DNA of 64,000 bases from Streptomyces sclerotialus (GCA_000719105.1 JODX01000009.1:147244-211243); one strand, 5' to 3'. Positions 33,608 to 44,500 are shown, numbered from the stretch's first letter. A program made the numbers and translations. The notes: a model not told the origin generated them from the sequence alone.

Positions 33608-35836
33608 ATGAGCCAGTCCAACGCCCAGGCACCGGTCCAGCACGCGCAGCCCTCCGTGGGCTCCATAGCCGCCCACCGTCCGCACACGGTGGCCGCCGCT
33701 GTCTCCGATCTGGAACCCGACCTCGACGCCGACCTCGACGTCTACGAGGAGTCCCAGGACGGCGCCGAGCTGCCCCAGGGCCGTTTCCTGGACCGGGAGC
33801 GCAGCTGGCTCGCGTTCAACGAGCGGGTCCTGGAGCTGGCCGAGGACCCGGCCACACCGCTCCTGGAGCGGGCGAACTTCCTGGCCATCTTCGCCAGCAA
33901 CCTGGACGAGTTCTTCATGGTCCGGGTGGCCGGTCTGAAGCGCCGGATCGCCACCGGCGTCGCCACCCGTTCCGCCTCCGGGCTCCAGCCGCGCGAGGTG
34001 CTGGAGATGATCTGGGCGCGCTCGCGCGAGCTGATGGCGCGTCACGCTGCCTGCTACCAGGAGGACGTGGCCCCGGCGCTCGCCGAGGAGGGCGTCCACC
34101 TGGTCCGCTGGAGCGAGCTGACAGAGAAGGAGCAGGCCCGCCTCTTCACGCTGTTCCGGCACCAGATCTTCCCGGTGCTGACCCCGCTGGCCGTCGACCC
34201 CGCGCACCCGTTCCCGTACATCTCCGGCCTCTCGCTCAACCTCGCCGTCGTCGTACGGAACCCGGTCAGCGGCCACCGGCACTTCGCGCGCGTCAAGGTG
34301 CCGCCGCTGCTGTCCCGCTTCCTGGAGGCGTCCCCGAACCGGTACGTGCCCATCGAGGACGTCATCGCCGCGCACCTGGAGGAACTCTTCCCGGGTATGG
34401 AGGTGCTGCAGCACCACACCTTCCGCCTCACCCGGAACGAGGACCTGGAGGTCGAGGAGGACGACGCCGAGAACCTGCTCCAGGCCCTGGAGAAGGAGCT
34501 CATGCGGCGCCGCTTCGGGCCGCCGGTGCGCCTGGAGGTCGAGGAGTCCATCGACCGGTACGTCCTGGACCTGCTGGTGCGGGAGCTGAAGATCTCCGAG
34601 GCCGAGGTGTACCCGCTGCCGGGTCCGCTCGACCTCACGGGTCTGTTCGGCGTCGCGGCGCTCGACCGGCCCGAGCTGAAGTACCCCAAGTTCATCGCGG
34701 GCACCCACCGCGACCTCTCCGAGGTCGAGTCGGCGTCGGCGCCCGACATCTTCGCCGCGCTGCGCGAACGGGACGTGCTGCTGCACCACCCGTACGACTC
34801 GTTCTCCACCTCCGTGCAGGCGTTCCTGGAGCAGGCCGCGGCCGACCCGGACGTCCTCGCCATCAAGCAGACCCTGTACCGGACCTCGGGCGACTCGCCC
34901 ATCGTCGACGCGCTCATCGACGCCGCCGAGTCCGGCAAGCAGGTGCTCGTCCTGGTCGAGATCAAGGCCCGCTTCGACGAGCAGGCCAACATCAAGTGGG
35001 CCCGGAAGCTGGAGGAGGCCGGCTGCCACGTCGTGTACGGGCTGGTCGGCCTGAAGACGCACTGCAAGCTGTCGCTGGTGGTGCGCCAGGAGGGCGACAC
35101 CCTGCGCCGCTACTCCCACGTCGGCACCGGCAACTACCACCCCAAGACCGCCCGGCTGTACGAGGACCTGGGTCTGCTGACCGCCGACCAGCAGGTGGGC
35201 GCCGACCTCTCCGACCTGTTCAACCGGCTCTCCGGCTACTCCCGCCGCGAGACCTACCGGCGGCTCCTCGTGGCCCCCAAGTCCCTGCGCGACGGTCTGG
35301 TCTCCCGGATCAACAAGGAGATCCAGCACCACCGCGCCGGGCGCCCCGCGCACGTCCGCATCAAGGTCAACTCGATGGTGGACGAGGCCGTCATCGACGC
35401 GCTGTACCGCGCCTCGCAGGCGGGTGTGCCGGTGGACGTGTGGGTCCGCGGGATCTGCGCCGTACGCCCCGGCGTCCCCGGCCTGTCGGAGAACATCCGG
35501 GTGCGGTCCGTGCTCGGCCGCTTCCTGGAGCACTCCCGGGTCTTCGCCTTCTGCAACGGCGGCGAGCCCGAGGTCTGGATCGGCAGCGCCGACATGATGC
35601 ACCGCAACCTCGACCGCCGTATAGAAGCACTGGTACGGGTCACCGACCCGGCCCACCGGGCGTCCCTCGACCGCCTGCTGGAGACCGGGATGTCCGACTC
35701 CACCGCCTCCTGGCACCTCGGCCCGGACGGCGAGTGGACCCGGCACGCGACGGACGCCGAGGGACAGCCCCTGCGCAACGTCCAGGAGATGCTCATTGAC
35801 GCCCGGAGGCGCCGGCGTGGCACAGCGACACCTTGA
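33608..35836 (+). CDS. ppk: polyphosphate kinase
   Basis: Ppk reversibly makes polyphosphate from ATP. The 742-aa reading from 33608 ([10 protein letters not shown]) includes all four PPK1 domains: [17 protein letters not shown], the catalytic His in [36 protein letters not shown] and [12 protein letters not shown] start at 33473 would add 45 residues of low-complexity sequence; the family often has a long N-terminus, so the start is uncertain. It is followed by a CHAD protein and a Nudix hydrolase with coupled starts, an operon for polyphosphate metabolism. Confidence 0.95.
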   Translation: MSQSNAQAPVQHAQPSVGSIAAHRPHTVAAAVSDLEPDLDADLDVYEESQDGAELPQGRFLDRERSWLAFNERVLELAEDPATPLLERANFLAIFASNLDEFFMVRVAGLKRRIATGVATRSASGLQPREVLEMIWARSRELMARHAACYQEDVAPALAEEGVHLVRWSELTEKEQARLFTLFRHQIFPVLTPLAVDPAHPFPYISGLSLNLAVVVRNPVSGHRHFARVKVPPLLSRFLEASPNRYVPIEDVIAAHLEELFPGMEVLQHHTFRLTRNEDLEVEEDDAENLLQALEKELMRRRFGPPVRLEVEESIDRYVLDLLVRELKISEAEVYPLPGPLDLTGLFGVAALDRPELKYPKFIAGTHRDLSEVESASAPDIFAALRERDVLLHHPYDSFSTSVQAFLEQAAADPDVLAIKQTLYRTSGDSPIVDALIDAAESGKQVLVLVEIKARFDEQANIKWARKLEEAGCHVVYGLVGLKTHCKLSLVVRQEGDTLRRYSHVGTGNYHPKTARLYEDLGLLTADQQVGADLSDLFNRLSGYSRRETYRRLLVAPKSLRDGLVSRINKEIQHHRAGRPAHVRIKVNSMVDEAVIDALYRASQAGVPVDVWVRGICAVRPGVPGLSENIRVRSVLGRFLEHSRVFAFCNGGEPEVWIGSADMMHRNLDRRIEALVRVTDPAHRASLDRLLETGMSDSTASWHLGPDGEWTRHATDAEGQPLRNVQEMLIDARRRRRGTATP

Positions 35837-36938
35837 CCCCACGGACCCGACGAGCGGGACCTCCCCCGCGCTCTCGGCCCTGCTCGGGCACGCACGGGGA
35901 GGCGACCCCGCCGCGGAGGCCCTCCCGGGCTATCTGCGGGCCCAGGCGACGGAGTTCCTCCGGGCGCTGCGGGCCCACCGGGAGACCGGGAGCAACGGAG
36001 GTCCCCCCGTCAGGGCGAGGCCGGCCGGGGCGGACGACGGTGCCGCCGGGTCCGCCGACGCGGCGCTCGCCCTGCGCCGCGCGGCCCGCCGGATCAGCGG
36101 CACCCTGCACACGTTCCGGCCGCTGCTCGACGCCGACTGGTCCGAGAACATGCGGCCCGAACTGGCGTGGCTGTCCGGCACGCTGGCCCGCGAGCACGCG
36201 TACGCGGCCCGCCTGCAGCGCCTGGTGACGGCCCTGAACCGGCTGTCGGGCGCGGCGGCCTTCCCGGCCCAGCCCCGCGGCACCGCGCAGGCCGCGGCCG
36301 ACGGCACCGCGAAGGGCAGCCTGACCGTCGGGGCCGCCAAGGCGGGCGCCCTCCTCGACCGGCAGCTCACCCTCGCCCGCACCCGCGCCCACTCGGCGGC
36401 GCTCCAGGCGCTCGGCTCGTCCCGCTTCCACGCGGTCGCCGACAGCGTGGCCGTGCTGGCCAGCGAGGTGCCCCTGGCCCCCGCGGCGGCCACCGCCGAC
36501 CTGGGCCCCCTCGCCCGTGCCGCACACGAACGGCTGTCCGACGCGGTGGCCGCCCTCCCCCTGGTGACCGCGGGCAGCCCGTACAACGCCGAGGCGCTCG
36601 TCCACGGCCTCTCCCCCGACCCGGCCCCGCACCCCCAGGACGCCCCCTGGCACCAGGTCCGCCTGCTGCTGCGGCTGTACCGCTACGCCGTCGAGGTGCT
36701 GCACGGACCGGAATCCACCGTCGACGTGCGCCTGCTGACGGCCGGCGAGGCCCTCAACCGGCACCGGGACGCCTCCGAGGCGGCGGCCGCCGCTGCGTCG
36801 GCGGCCCGCACCCCGCGCATCGCCCCCGCGACGGCGTACGCGCTCGGCGTCCTCCACGCCGACCAGCGGCACGAGGTGGAGGCGGCCCGGTTCGCGTTCC
36901 AGCAGTGCTGGCAGAAGGAGGCGGTGAGCACCTCGTGA
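35817..36938 (+). CDS. CHAD-domain protein
   Basis: This 373-aa helical protein belongs to the CHAD superfamily, which binds inorganic polyphosphate through conserved basic residues. The domain (about 60-350) shows [19 protein letters not shown] and [13 protein letters not shown] with regularly placed Arg/His. The GTG at 35817 has GGAGGC 7 nt upstream and overlaps the ppk 3' end by 20 bp. Co-transcription with ppk fits a role as polyphosphate-binding or localising protein. Confidence 0.85.
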   Translation: MAQRHLDPTDPTSGTSPALSALLGHARGGDPAAEALPGYLRAQATEFLRALRAHRETGSNGGPPVRARPAGADDGAAGSADAALALRRAARRISGTLHTFRPLLDADWSENMRPELAWLSGTLAREHAYAARLQRLVTALNRLSGAAAFPAQPRGTAQAAADGTAKGSLTVGAAKAGALLDRQLTLARTRAHSAALQALGSSRFHAVADSVAVLASEVPLAPAAATADLGPLARAAHERLSDAVAALPLVTAGSPYNAEALVHGLSPDPAPHPQDAPWHQVRLLLRLYRYAVEVLHGPESTVDVRLLTAGEALNRHRDASEAAAAAASAARTPRIAPATAYALGVLHADQRHEVEAARFAFQQCWQKEAVSTS

Positions 36939-37411
36939 CGAACCCGACGGACGGCGACGGCACGACCGGCGGCGAGGGCACGACCGGCGGCCAGGACCCG
37001 ATCCTCGCGGCGGGCTGCGTCCTGTGGCGCCGCTCCCCCAGCCCCGGCCCCGACACCGGGCGACTGGAGCTCTGCCTCGTCCACCGGCCGAAGTACGACG
37101 ACTGGTCCTTCCCGAAGGGGAAGCTCAAGCCCGGCGAGGACGCCCTGGCCGGCGCGGTGCGCGAGGTCGAGGAGGAGACCGGCAGCCGCTGCACGCCCGG
37201 CCCCCGCCTCCGCACGGCCCACTACCTGGTCGACGGCCGCCCCAAGCAGGTGAGCTACTGGGCGGCCGAGGCGTCCGGCGGCAGCTTCACGCCCAGCCGC
37301 GAGGTGGACCGCGTCGACTGGCTCGTCCCGGCCGAAGCCCGCGCACGCCTCACCCAGCCGCGCGACCGCGAGCTGGTGGACGACCTGCTGGCGGCCGTGC
37401 GGCAGAGCTAG
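36935..37411 (+). CDS. Nudix hydrolase
   Basis: This 158-aa enzyme carries the full Nudix box GKLKPGEDALAGAVREVEEETG at about residues 66-87. Gly/Thr-rich, low-complexity residues 1-20 precede the domain. The family hydrolyses nucleoside diphosphate derivatives; those beside ppk/CHAD genes often resemble MutT/Ap4A or diphosphoinositol polyphosphate hydrolases. Its GTG overlaps the CHAD stop by 4 bp, completing the ppk-CHAD-Nudix unit. Confidence 0.9.
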   Translation: MTNPTDGDGTTGGEGTTGGQDPILAAGCVLWRRSPSPGPDTGRLELCLVHRPKYDDWSFPKGKLKPGEDALAGAVREVEEETGSRCTPGPRLRTAHYLVDGRPKQVSYWAAEASGGSFTPSREVDRVDWLVPAEARARLTQPRDRELVDDLLAAVRQS

Positions 37412-37590
37412 GCCGGGCCCGCGTCCCGCACGTGCTCCTCCGCGTCCGTCCGCGCCCGGCTCCTCGCCCGGCGCGCCGGTCCCCGCCAGCCGCAGGTGCA
37501 CCGGGCCAGGCAGAACCGTCCCTGCTCGACGGTCGACGGACGGTGGTCCCGCTGCTCCTGAAGGGCTGCACTCTCGTCCCGCTGCGTCAC
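37408..37590 (-). CDS. small Cys-containing hypothetical protein (60 aa)
   Basis: This 60-aa frame (start TQRDESAALQEQRDHRP; centre CLARCTCGWRGPARRARSRA) runs opposite to the Nudix gene and overlaps its stop by 4 bp. Three cysteines in the CxxxCxC pattern and an Arg-rich helix suggest metal or nucleic acid binding. I recall similar short proteins in Streptomyces genomes. A weak GGCGGG precedes the GTG. It may be a real small gene or chance. Confidence 0.5.
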   Translation of the reverse strand: MTQRDESAALQEQRDHRPSTVEQGRFCLARCTCGWRGPARRARSRARTDAEEHVRDAGPA

Positions 37591-37713
37591 GCCCGGCACG
37601 TTACCCGCCGTAGGTGAACGCCCGATGAGGCGCGTGACGGCAGCCCCCGCTCCGTCGTTGACCCGGCGACCCGGCGACAGCTGCCCGGGACGGACCGGCA
37701 GGGGGTTGAGACG

Positions 37714-38604
37714 ATGGTGGCGCGGCAGCACGTGAAGGTACCCCCGCTCATGCGGGTCCTTCCGCCCGGACCACTCCGGGAGTGGACGCGGCGGAGCGCG
37801 GCGGCCGCCGCGGCCGGGCTCGTCGTGGTGTGCGGTGCCGGCTGCATGCCCCTCACGTCCGCCGAGGACGCCCGCGCCGCCGCCGATCCCGTGGAGCTGC
37901 TGCACCGGGCCTCGGGCGCGCTGGTGCGCGCGGGCACCTCCAAGGCCCGTACGTCCATGGAGATGGCCACCGGCGGCACCCGTGTCACCATCCGCGGCGA
38001 GGGCGTGTACGACTACGCCGAGCGGCTCGGCCGGCTCCGGGTGCGGCTGCCGCAGGGGGCCGCCGGGGCCGCCGAGCAGCGCCCGATCACCGAGCTCCTC
38101 GCGCCGGGTGCCCTGTACATGAAGAACCGCGGCGCCGGAGTGCCCGCCGACAAGTGGGTCCGCGTCGACACCGCCGCCCTCTCCGACGGCAACCTCGTCA
38201 CCGGCGGCGCCACCGACCCCCTCGCGGCGGCCGAGGTGCTGCGCGGCACCCGGACGGCCCACTACGTCGGCGAGACCGAGATCGCGGGCACTCCGGTGCG
38301 CCACTACCGGGGCACGGCGGACCTCGCGCAGGCCGCCGGGAAGGCGTCGAAGGGCAACCGGGGGCCGCTGCGGGCGGCAGCGAGAGGGTTCGCCAGCCCC
38401 GAGGTCCGGTTCGACGCCTACCTCGACCACCAGGGCCGCATCAGGAAGGTGCGCCACCGGTTCAGCTTCCTCAACGGGCAGCACGACGACGCGGCCACGA
38501 TCGCGGTCGCCTCCACGACCCTGCTGTACGACTTCGGCGTCCCCGTCTCCGTACGGCTGCCGAGGCCGGAGGACATGTACGCGGGAGAGATCGCCGAGAA
38601 CTGA
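37714..38604 (+). CDS. putative lipoprotein (LppX/LprG-like)
   Basis: This 296-aa protein has a lipobox-like VCGAGC motif at about residues 39-44 after a hydrophobic stretch AAAAAAGLVVV, which suggests a lipid-anchored exported protein. The rest is a half-barrel of beta strands with repeated YxGxxxIAGTPVRHYRGTAD features, resembling the LppX/LprG fold. The start at 37714 follows GGGGG at a weak site. It is divergent from the short ORF at 37408. No substrate is known. Confidence 0.7.
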   Translation: MVARQHVKVPPLMRVLPPGPLREWTRRSAAAAAAGLVVVCGAGCMPLTSAEDARAAADPVELLHRASGALVRAGTSKARTSMEMATGGTRVTIRGEGVYDYAERLGRLRVRLPQGAAGAAEQRPITELLAPGALYMKNRGAGVPADKWVRVDTAALSDGNLVTGGATDPLAAAEVLRGTRTAHYVGETEIAGTPVRHYRGTADLAQAAGKASKGNRGPLRAAARGFASPEVRFDAYLDHQGRIRKVRHRFSFLNGQHDDAATIAVASTTLLYDFGVPVSVRLPRPEDMYAGEIAEN

Positions 38605-38735
38605 CGCCGGGAACCCGGTGGCCGGGCCACGTGGGCGACGTCCGGTCGGGTGTCGTCGGAATAGCCCGTTGGTGCCATGCGCGGTGTGTAGGGCGCTCCC
38701 TACTCTAGGAAGTCGGTGACGGCGGAGAAGAGGTG

Positions 38736-38942
38736 ATGCGCGTGGCTCCGGCAGGCGGTACAGCGGTGCAGGACCACGTGGCCCTCGCCGAGATCGAGCT
38801 GTGCGGCGAACTGATGATCGCGGCGTCGGCCGCCCGCGGGGACCGGCTCAGCCCGGACCGCATCGACGAAGTGCTGCGGGTCCGGGAGGAACGCCTCCCC
38901 GAGCCCCGCGAGAACGCACCGAGGCAACGGGGCGGCGCATAG
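38736..38942 (+). CDS. hypothetical protein (68 aa)
   Basis: This is a short helical protein without a recognised family: DHVALAEIELCGELMIAAS near residues 13-31 and DRLSPDRIDEVLRVREER near residues 36-53. The purine-rich GGAGAAGAGG lies just upstream of the ATG; a GTG 3 bp earlier is also possible. The gene is convergent with csoR. It is soluble with a single cysteine. Confidence 0.6.
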   Translation: MRVAPAGGTAVQDHVALAEIELCGELMIAASAARGDRLSPDRIDEVLRVREERLPEPRENAPRQRGGA

Positions 38943-38994
38943 GCACAGGCCGTCCGGGCCGGCCCCGGCGGGGACCGGCCCCCGGTACGCGCCC

Positions 38995-39366
38995 TCAGGT
39001 GCGCAGCAGCCGCCCGATCGCCTTCGTGGCCTCCTCGACCTTGGCGTCGATCTCGGTCCCGCCCTTGAGCGCGGCGTCCGCGACGCAGTGGCGCAGATGC
39101 TCCTCCAGGAGCTGCAGGGCGAAGGACTGGAGCGCCTTCGTGGAGGCCGATACCTGGGTGAGTATGTCGATGCAGTAGACGTCCTCGTCGACCATCCGCT
39201 GCAGGCCCCTGATCTGGCCCTCGATACGGCGGAGACGCTTGAGGTGTTCATGCTTCTGATGGTGGTACCCGTGGACCCCTCGGTCGTGATCGGTGACCAC
39301 GGCGTCCGAGCCGGTGTCGGGGGTGTCCTCGAAGGGCGCCGTCGCGCCGGCCTCGGTGGTCGTCAT
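38995..39366 (-). CDS. csoR: copper-sensing repressor CsoR
   Basis: CsoR binds Cu(I) and releases DNA, relieving repression of copper export genes. The 123-aa protein has the CsoR four-helix fold with the Cys-His-Cys copper ligands: Cys in VYCIDILTQ, His and Cys in EEHLRHCVAD. It matches the S. lividans/coelicolor CsoR closely in the helical core as I recall it. Its upstream region contains the dyad at 39392-39414, consistent with autoregulation. Confidence 0.94.
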   Translation of the reverse strand: MTTTEAGATAPFEDTPDTGSDAVVTDHDRGVHGYHHQKHEHLKRLRRIEGQIRGLQRMVDEDVYCIDILTQVSASTKALQSFALQLLEEHLRHCVADAALKGGTEIDAKVEEATKAIGRLLRT

Positions 39367-39391
39367 CGCGTCCTCCCACAGACGTAAACGG

Positions 39392-39414
39392 CATATACCC
39401 CAGGTAGGTATATG
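39392..39414. promoter_or_regulatory. CsoR-type operator
   Basis: CATATACC (39392-39399) and GGTATATG (39407-39414) form a dyad around a 7-nt centre, resembling the known CsoR box ATACCC..GGGTAT. It lies 25 bp upstream of the csoR start, in the position expected for autoregulation. Confidence 0.7.
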
Positions 39415-39600
39415 GTAACGAACTTCGCTGGGTATGGGTCCCTTGGCCGATGCCCCATGCGCACGGCAGGGAGACCGGTGGAACCGCCCCCGTGCCGATC
39501 GCCCTGCCCGATGGGCGACACTGGGGACGGCCCGTTAGCCGTGGCCGAATGTTGCGCCTAGCATCAGCCTGACCGAACCGAAGCACCCCGAGGACCCCAC

Positions 39601-40221
39601 GTGCGCTTTCGTCTGACCCCCAGGGAGACGAGCTTCTACGACATGTTCGCCGCCTCCGCGGACAACATCGTCACGGGCTCCAAGCTCCTGATGGAACTGC
39701 TCGGGGCGGACACTCCCGCCCGGGCCGAGATCGCAGAGCGTATGCGGGCCGCGGAACACGCCGGTGACGACGCCACGCACGCGATCTTCCACCAGCTCAA
39801 CTCCTCGTTCATCACGCCGTTCGACCGCGAGGACATCTACTCCCTCGCGTCCTCCCTGGACGACATCATGGACTTCATGGAGGAGGCCGTCGACCTGGTC
39901 GTCCTCTACAACGTCGAGGAACTGCCGAAGGGCGTCGAGCAGCAGATCGAGGTGCTCGCGCGGGCCGCCGAGCTCACGGCCGAGGCCATGCCGAACCTCC
40001 GCACGATGGACAACCTCACCGAGTACTGGATCGAGGTCAACCGGCTGGAGAACCAGGCGGACCAGATCCACCGCAAGCTGCTCGCCCACCTCTTCAACGG
40101 CAAGTACGACGCCATCGAGGTGCTCAAGCTCAAGCAGATCGTGGATGTGCTGGAGGAAGCGGCAGACGCGTTCGAGCACGTGGCGAACACGGTGGAGACC
40201 ATCGCGGTCAAGGAGTCCTGA
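39601..40221 (+). CDS. DUF47 Pit accessory protein (PhoU-like)
   Basis: This 206-aa all-helical DUF47 protein is the common partner of Pit phosphate transporters and resembles PhoU in its metal-binding helices (LYNVEELPKGVEQQIEVL, DEDVYC-free pattern). The GTG start at 39601 lies in the spacer downstream of the CsoR operator. Only 7 bp separate it from pit, so they form one operon. It probably modulates transport activity. Confidence 0.88.
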   Translation: MRFRLTPRETSFYDMFAASADNIVTGSKLLMELLGADTPARAEIAERMRAAEHAGDDATHAIFHQLNSSFITPFDREDIYSLASSLDDIMDFMEEAVDLVVLYNVEELPKGVEQQIEVLARAAELTAEAMPNLRTMDNLTEYWIEVNRLENQADQIHRKLLAHLFNGKYDAIEVLKLKQIVDVLEEAADAFEHVANTVETIAVKES

Positions 40222-40228
40222 CCCGTCC

Positions 40229-41224
40229 ATGGACACCTTCGCTCTGGTCGTGACCATCGGGGTCGCGCTCTTCTTCACCTATACGAACGGCTTCCACGAC
40301 TCGGCGAACGCGATCGCGACCTCGGTCTCGACGCGGGCGCTGACGCCGAGGGCCGCGCTGGCCATGGCCGCGGTCATGAACCTGGCGGGCGCCTTCCTCG
40401 GCAGCGGTGTGGCCAAGACGGTCAGTGAGGGCCTGATCGAGACCCCCGAGGGCTCCAAGGGGATGGGCATCCTCTTCGCGGCGCTCGTGGGCGCGATCGT
40501 CTGGAACCTGATCACCTGGTACTTCGGCCTGCCGTCGTCCTCCTCGCACGCCCTGTTCGGCGGCATGGTGGGCGCGGCGCTGGCGGGCGGGACGACCGTC
40601 TACTGGCACGGCGTGGTCGACAAGATCGTCATCCCGATGTTCGTCTCCCCGGTGGTGGGCCTGCTGGCCGGCTACCTGGTGATGACGGCCATCCTGTGGA
40701 TCTTCCGCCGGGCCAACCCGCACAAGGCCAAACGCGGCTTCCGTATCGCGCAGACCGTGTCGGCGGCCGGCATGGCGCTCGGCCACGGCCTCCAGGACGC
40801 CCAGAAGACGATGGGCATCGTGGTGATGGCCCTGGTCATCGCCGACGTCGAGGACTACGGCGACCCGATCCCGGTCTGGGTGAAGGTCGCCTGCGCGCTC
40901 ATGCTCTCGCTCGGTACGTACGCGGGCGGCTGGCGCATCATGCGCACCCTGGGCCGCAAGATCATCGAGCTGGATCCGCCGCAGGGGTTCGCGGCGGAGA
41001 CGACCGGCGCGTCGATCATGTTCACCACGTCGTTCCTCTTCCACGCGCCCATCTCCACGACCCATGTCATCACCTCGTCGATCATGGGCGTGGGTGCGAC
41101 GAAGCGGGTGAACGCGGTGCGCTGGGGCGTGGCCAAGAACATCATCCTCGGCTGGTTCATCACGATGCCGGCGGCCGCGCTCGTCGCTGCCGCGTGCTTC
41201 GGGCTGGTCCACCTGGTGGCCTAG
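40229..41224 (+). CDS. pit: low-affinity inorganic phosphate transporter Pit
   Basis: This 331-aa PiT-family permease takes up phosphate with protons as a metal-phosphate complex. Both PiT repeats are visible, the first with TNGFHDSANAIATSVSTRAL and the second with the typical TTHVITSSIMGVGATKR. About ten hydrophobic segments are present. It starts with ATG at 40229 without a strong RBS, consistent with translational coupling to the DUF47 gene. A 16-bp-arm terminator follows at 41252-41287. Confidence 0.94.
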   Translation: MDTFALVVTIGVALFFTYTNGFHDSANAIATSVSTRALTPRAALAMAAVMNLAGAFLGSGVAKTVSEGLIETPEGSKGMGILFAALVGAIVWNLITWYFGLPSSSSHALFGGMVGAALAGGTTVYWHGVVDKIVIPMFVSPVVGLLAGYLVMTAILWIFRRANPHKAKRGFRIAQTVSAAGMALGHGLQDAQKTMGIVVMALVIADVEDYGDPIPVWVKVACALMLSLGTYAGGWRIMRTLGRKIIELDPPQGFAAETTGASIMFTTSFLFHAPISTTHVITSSIMGVGATKRVNAVRWGVAKNIILGWFITMPAAALVAAACFGLVHLVA

Positions 41225-41251
41225 CTCCCCGGGAACGCCACCCCTGACCCC

Positions 41252-41287
41252 CGCCGGACGGGCTGACACGCGTCAGCCCGTCCGGCG
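41252..41287 (+). terminator. terminator of the pit operon
   Basis: Perfect 16-bp arms (41252-41267 and 41272-41287; outer bases CGCCGGACGG) enclose ACGC and are followed by TTTGTG. It lies 28 bp beyond the pit stop and is the strongest hairpin in this region. Confidence 0.85.
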
Positions 41288-41360
41288 TTTGTGCGTGTGG
41301 GCATCCGGAACACGAGGCCGTGCAGGCTGCCGGTACCGGATCCGGGGCGCGACACGGCAT

Positions 41361-41393
41361 GGGCCCGCCCCCCGGGAGCCAGGGGGCGGGCCC
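41361..41393 (-). terminator. hairpin downstream of pstB
   Basis: Arms GGGCCCGCCCCC (41361-41372) and its complement (41382-41393) enclose a 9-nt loop. On the minus strand it lies 83 bp beyond the pstB stop, so it probably terminates the pst transcript. Confidence 0.6.
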
Positions 41394-41475
41394 TTCGAGC
41401 CTCGCGGTGGCACCGCCATGCAGCACCGCGAGGGGTCTTCGGTACGGCGGACCTCCGGTCAGCCGTACGGCACGG

Positions 41476-42252
<777 letters not shown>

Positions 42253-42300
42253 GTGAATCACTGCTTCTTTCGAGGGGGAAAGCTGGTCGCTGTGGCCGCG

Positions 42301-43362
42301 TCAGCGACCGGTCTTCGGCGCCTTCCAGCGGGCGATGCCGCGGGCCGCCAGGTTCAGGATCATGATGAAGGCGATGAGCGTGAGCGCCCCCGCCCAGGCA
42401 CGGTCGTACCCGGGGCCGACGCCGGCGCTGCTCTGGTACTGCAGGTAGATGTACACCGGCAGCGAGCCCTGCGGGCCGTCGAAGGGGTTGGCGTTGATCC
42501 AGGGCGTCGTCCACACCAGCATCAGCAGCGGAGCGGTCTCGCCGGTGATGCGGGCGATCGACAGCATGACACCCGTGGCGATACCGCCGATGGACGTCGG
42601 CAGCACCACCTTCAGGATGGTCCGCCACTTCGGGACACCCAGCGCCAGCGAGGCCTCGCGCAGCTCGTTCGGGACGAGCTTGAGCATCTCCTCGGTGGAG
42701 CGCACGACCGTCGGCAGCATCAGGATGGTCAGGGCCATCGCGCCGGCGAAGCCGGACTGGCCCATCCCGAAGGTCACGATCCAGATGGAGAGGATGAACA
42801 GGCCCGCCACGATCGACGGGATGCCCGTCATGACGTCGACGAAGAAGGTGACGGCCCGGGCGAGCTTGCCGCGGCCGTATTCGACCAGGTAGATCGCGGT
42901 CAGCACACCCACCGGCACGGCGATCGCGGTGGCGATGCCGACCTGCTGCAGCGTGCCGAGGAGGGCGTGGTAGATGCCGCCGCCGGGCTCGGCGTCGCCG
43001 ACCACGCCCATCGAGTGGCTGAGGAAGTACCCGTCGAGGACCTTCACACCGCGCTTGACGGTCTCGTACACGAGGGAGGCCAGCGGGACGACGGCGAGGA
43101 TGAACGCGACCCAGACGAGGCTGGTCGCCACCCGGTCCTTGGCCTGCCGGCGTCCCTCGACCTTCGAGGCGACGGCGTACGTCCCGATGACGAACAGGAC
43201 CGCGGCGATCAGGCCCCACTGGATGTCGCTCTGCAGTCCGGCCGCGGCGCTGATGCCGAGACCGAGGGCGATCGAGCCCGCGGCGGCCGCCCAGGGGAAC
43301 CACTTGGGCAGGGACGCACCGCGCAGGCTGCTGCGCCGGTCGGGAAGGGTTGCGTGGCTCAT
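42301..43362 (-). CDS. pstA: phosphate ABC transporter permease PstA
   Basis: This 353-aa inner-membrane protein has about six spans plus an amphipathic N-terminus, and the EAA-like loop ELREASLALGVPKWRTILKVVLP at about residues 218-240. It pairs with PstC to form the channel. Its start overlaps the pstC stop by 4 bp, implying translational coupling. The long N-terminal region of about 100 residues is usual for actinobacterial PstA. Confidence 0.95.
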   Translation of the reverse strand: MSHATLPDRRSSLRGASLPKWFPWAAAAGSIALGLGISAAAGLQSDIQWGLIAAVLFVIGTYAVASKVEGRRQAKDRVATSLVWVAFILAVVPLASLVYETVKRGVKVLDGYFLSHSMGVVGDAEPGGGIYHALLGTLQQVGIATAIAVPVGVLTAIYLVEYGRGKLARAVTFFVDVMTGIPSIVAGLFILSIWIVTFGMGQSGFAGAMALTILMLPTVVRSTEEMLKLVPNELREASLALGVPKWRTILKVVLPTSIGGIATGVMLSIARITGETAPLLMLVWTTPWINANPFDGPQGSLPVYIYLQYQSSAGVGPGYDRAWAGALTLIAFIMILNLAARGIARWKAPKTGR

Positions 43363-44366
43363 GCGTTGGCCCCCGAGAACTCCTTGCGGCGGGCGATGAT
43401 CATGCGTGCCGCGCCGTTCACCAGCAGGGTGATCACGAACAGGACCAGACCCGAGGCGATCAGCGCGTCCTGGCCCATCACACTGGCCTCGCCGAACTTG
43501 CTGGCGATGTTCTGCGCGAAGGTGCCGCCGCCGAAGTCGAGCAGGCTGACCTGGATGTCGAAGAGCGGGGAGAGGACCATCGCGACCGCCATGGTCTCGC
43601 CGAGCGCGCGGCCGAGGCCGAGCATCGAGGCGGAGATGATGCCGGAGCGGCCGAAGGGCAGCACGGCCATGCGGATGACCTCCCAGCGCGTGGCGCCGAG
43701 GGCCAGGGCCGCCTCCTGGTGCGACTGCGGAACCTGCCGGAAGACCTCGCGGCTCACGTTGGTGATGATCGGCAGGATCATGATCGCGAGCAGGATGCCG
43801 ACGGTGAACAGCGAGCGGGGCGCGCCGCCCTGCCAGGCCAGGATGCCGGTCCAGCCGAGGTAGTCGTCCAGCCAGCCGTAGAGGCCTTCCAGCTTCGGCA
43901 CGAGGAAGAGGGCGCCCCACAGGCCGTACACGATCGACGGCACCGCGGCGAGCAGGTCGATCACGTACGCGATCGGGCCGCTCAGCCTGCGCGGGGCGTA
44001 GTGCGTGAGGAAGAGGGCGATGCCGACCGCGACCGGGACCGCGATGGCCATGGCGATGATCGACGACACGATGGTGCCGAAGGCCAGGACCGCGATGCCG
44101 AACACCGGCGGGTTGCCGGTCGGGTTCCACTCGAAGGTCGTGAAGAAGTTGCCCTCGTTCTCGCTGAGCGCGAGGACGGCCCGCCAGGTGAGGAAGACGG
44201 CGATGGCCGCCATGATCACCAGCAGGAAGATGCCGGACCCCCGGGAGAGGCCGAGGAAGATCCGGTCTCCGGGGCGGGTGGCGGCCCGGGCGGCGCGCTT
44301 CTGCTCGGCCGGGGACAACGGGGCGGGGGGAGGTGGTGATGCGGAAGTCTGTGTCGTTATATCCAT
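43359..44366 (-). CDS. pstC: phosphate ABC transporter permease PstC
   Basis: This 335-aa permease has six spans and the EAA-type loop HQEAALALGATRWEVIRMAVLPF at about residues 213-235. A short Pro/Ala-rich cytoplasmic N-terminus precedes it. The start at 44366 is chosen over a longer GC-rich frame that lacks the family N-terminus. It lies 134 bp downstream of pstS; the hairpin at 44461-44493 lies between them. Confidence 0.95.
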   Translation of the reverse strand: MDITTQTSASPPPPAPLSPAEQKRAARAATRPGDRIFLGLSRGSGIFLLVIMAAIAVFLTWRAVLALSENEGNFFTTFEWNPTGNPPVFGIAVLAFGTIVSSIIAMAIAVPVAVGIALFLTHYAPRRLSGPIAYVIDLLAAVPSIVYGLWGALFLVPKLEGLYGWLDDYLGWTGILAWQGGAPRSLFTVGILLAIMILPIITNVSREVFRQVPQSHQEAALALGATRWEVIRMAVLPFGRSGIISASMLGLGRALGETMAVAMVLSPLFDIQVSLLDFGGGTFAQNIASKFGEASVMGQDALIASGLVLFVITLLVNGAARMIIARRKEFSGANA

Positions 44367-44460
44367 CGGGTTCTCCGGTCTGCGGAGCCGTCGGTGGAGG
44401 ACGGCTCTCAGGCGGAGCCGGCGCGGTCGGCGGCGGCTCCTGGCGGCGGTGCACCGGACG

Positions 44461-44493
44461 GTGCGGCCCGCTCCGGTGGGAAGCGGGCCGCAC
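44461..44493 (-). terminator. attenuator hairpin between pstS and pstC
   Basis: Perfect 12-bp arms (GTGCGGCCCGCT at 44461-44472 and its complement at 44482-44493) lie just beyond the pstS stop. A partial terminator here would make PstS far more abundant than the channel genes, as is commonly seen in pst operons. Confidence 0.6.
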
Positions 44494-44500
44494 ACTCGGG

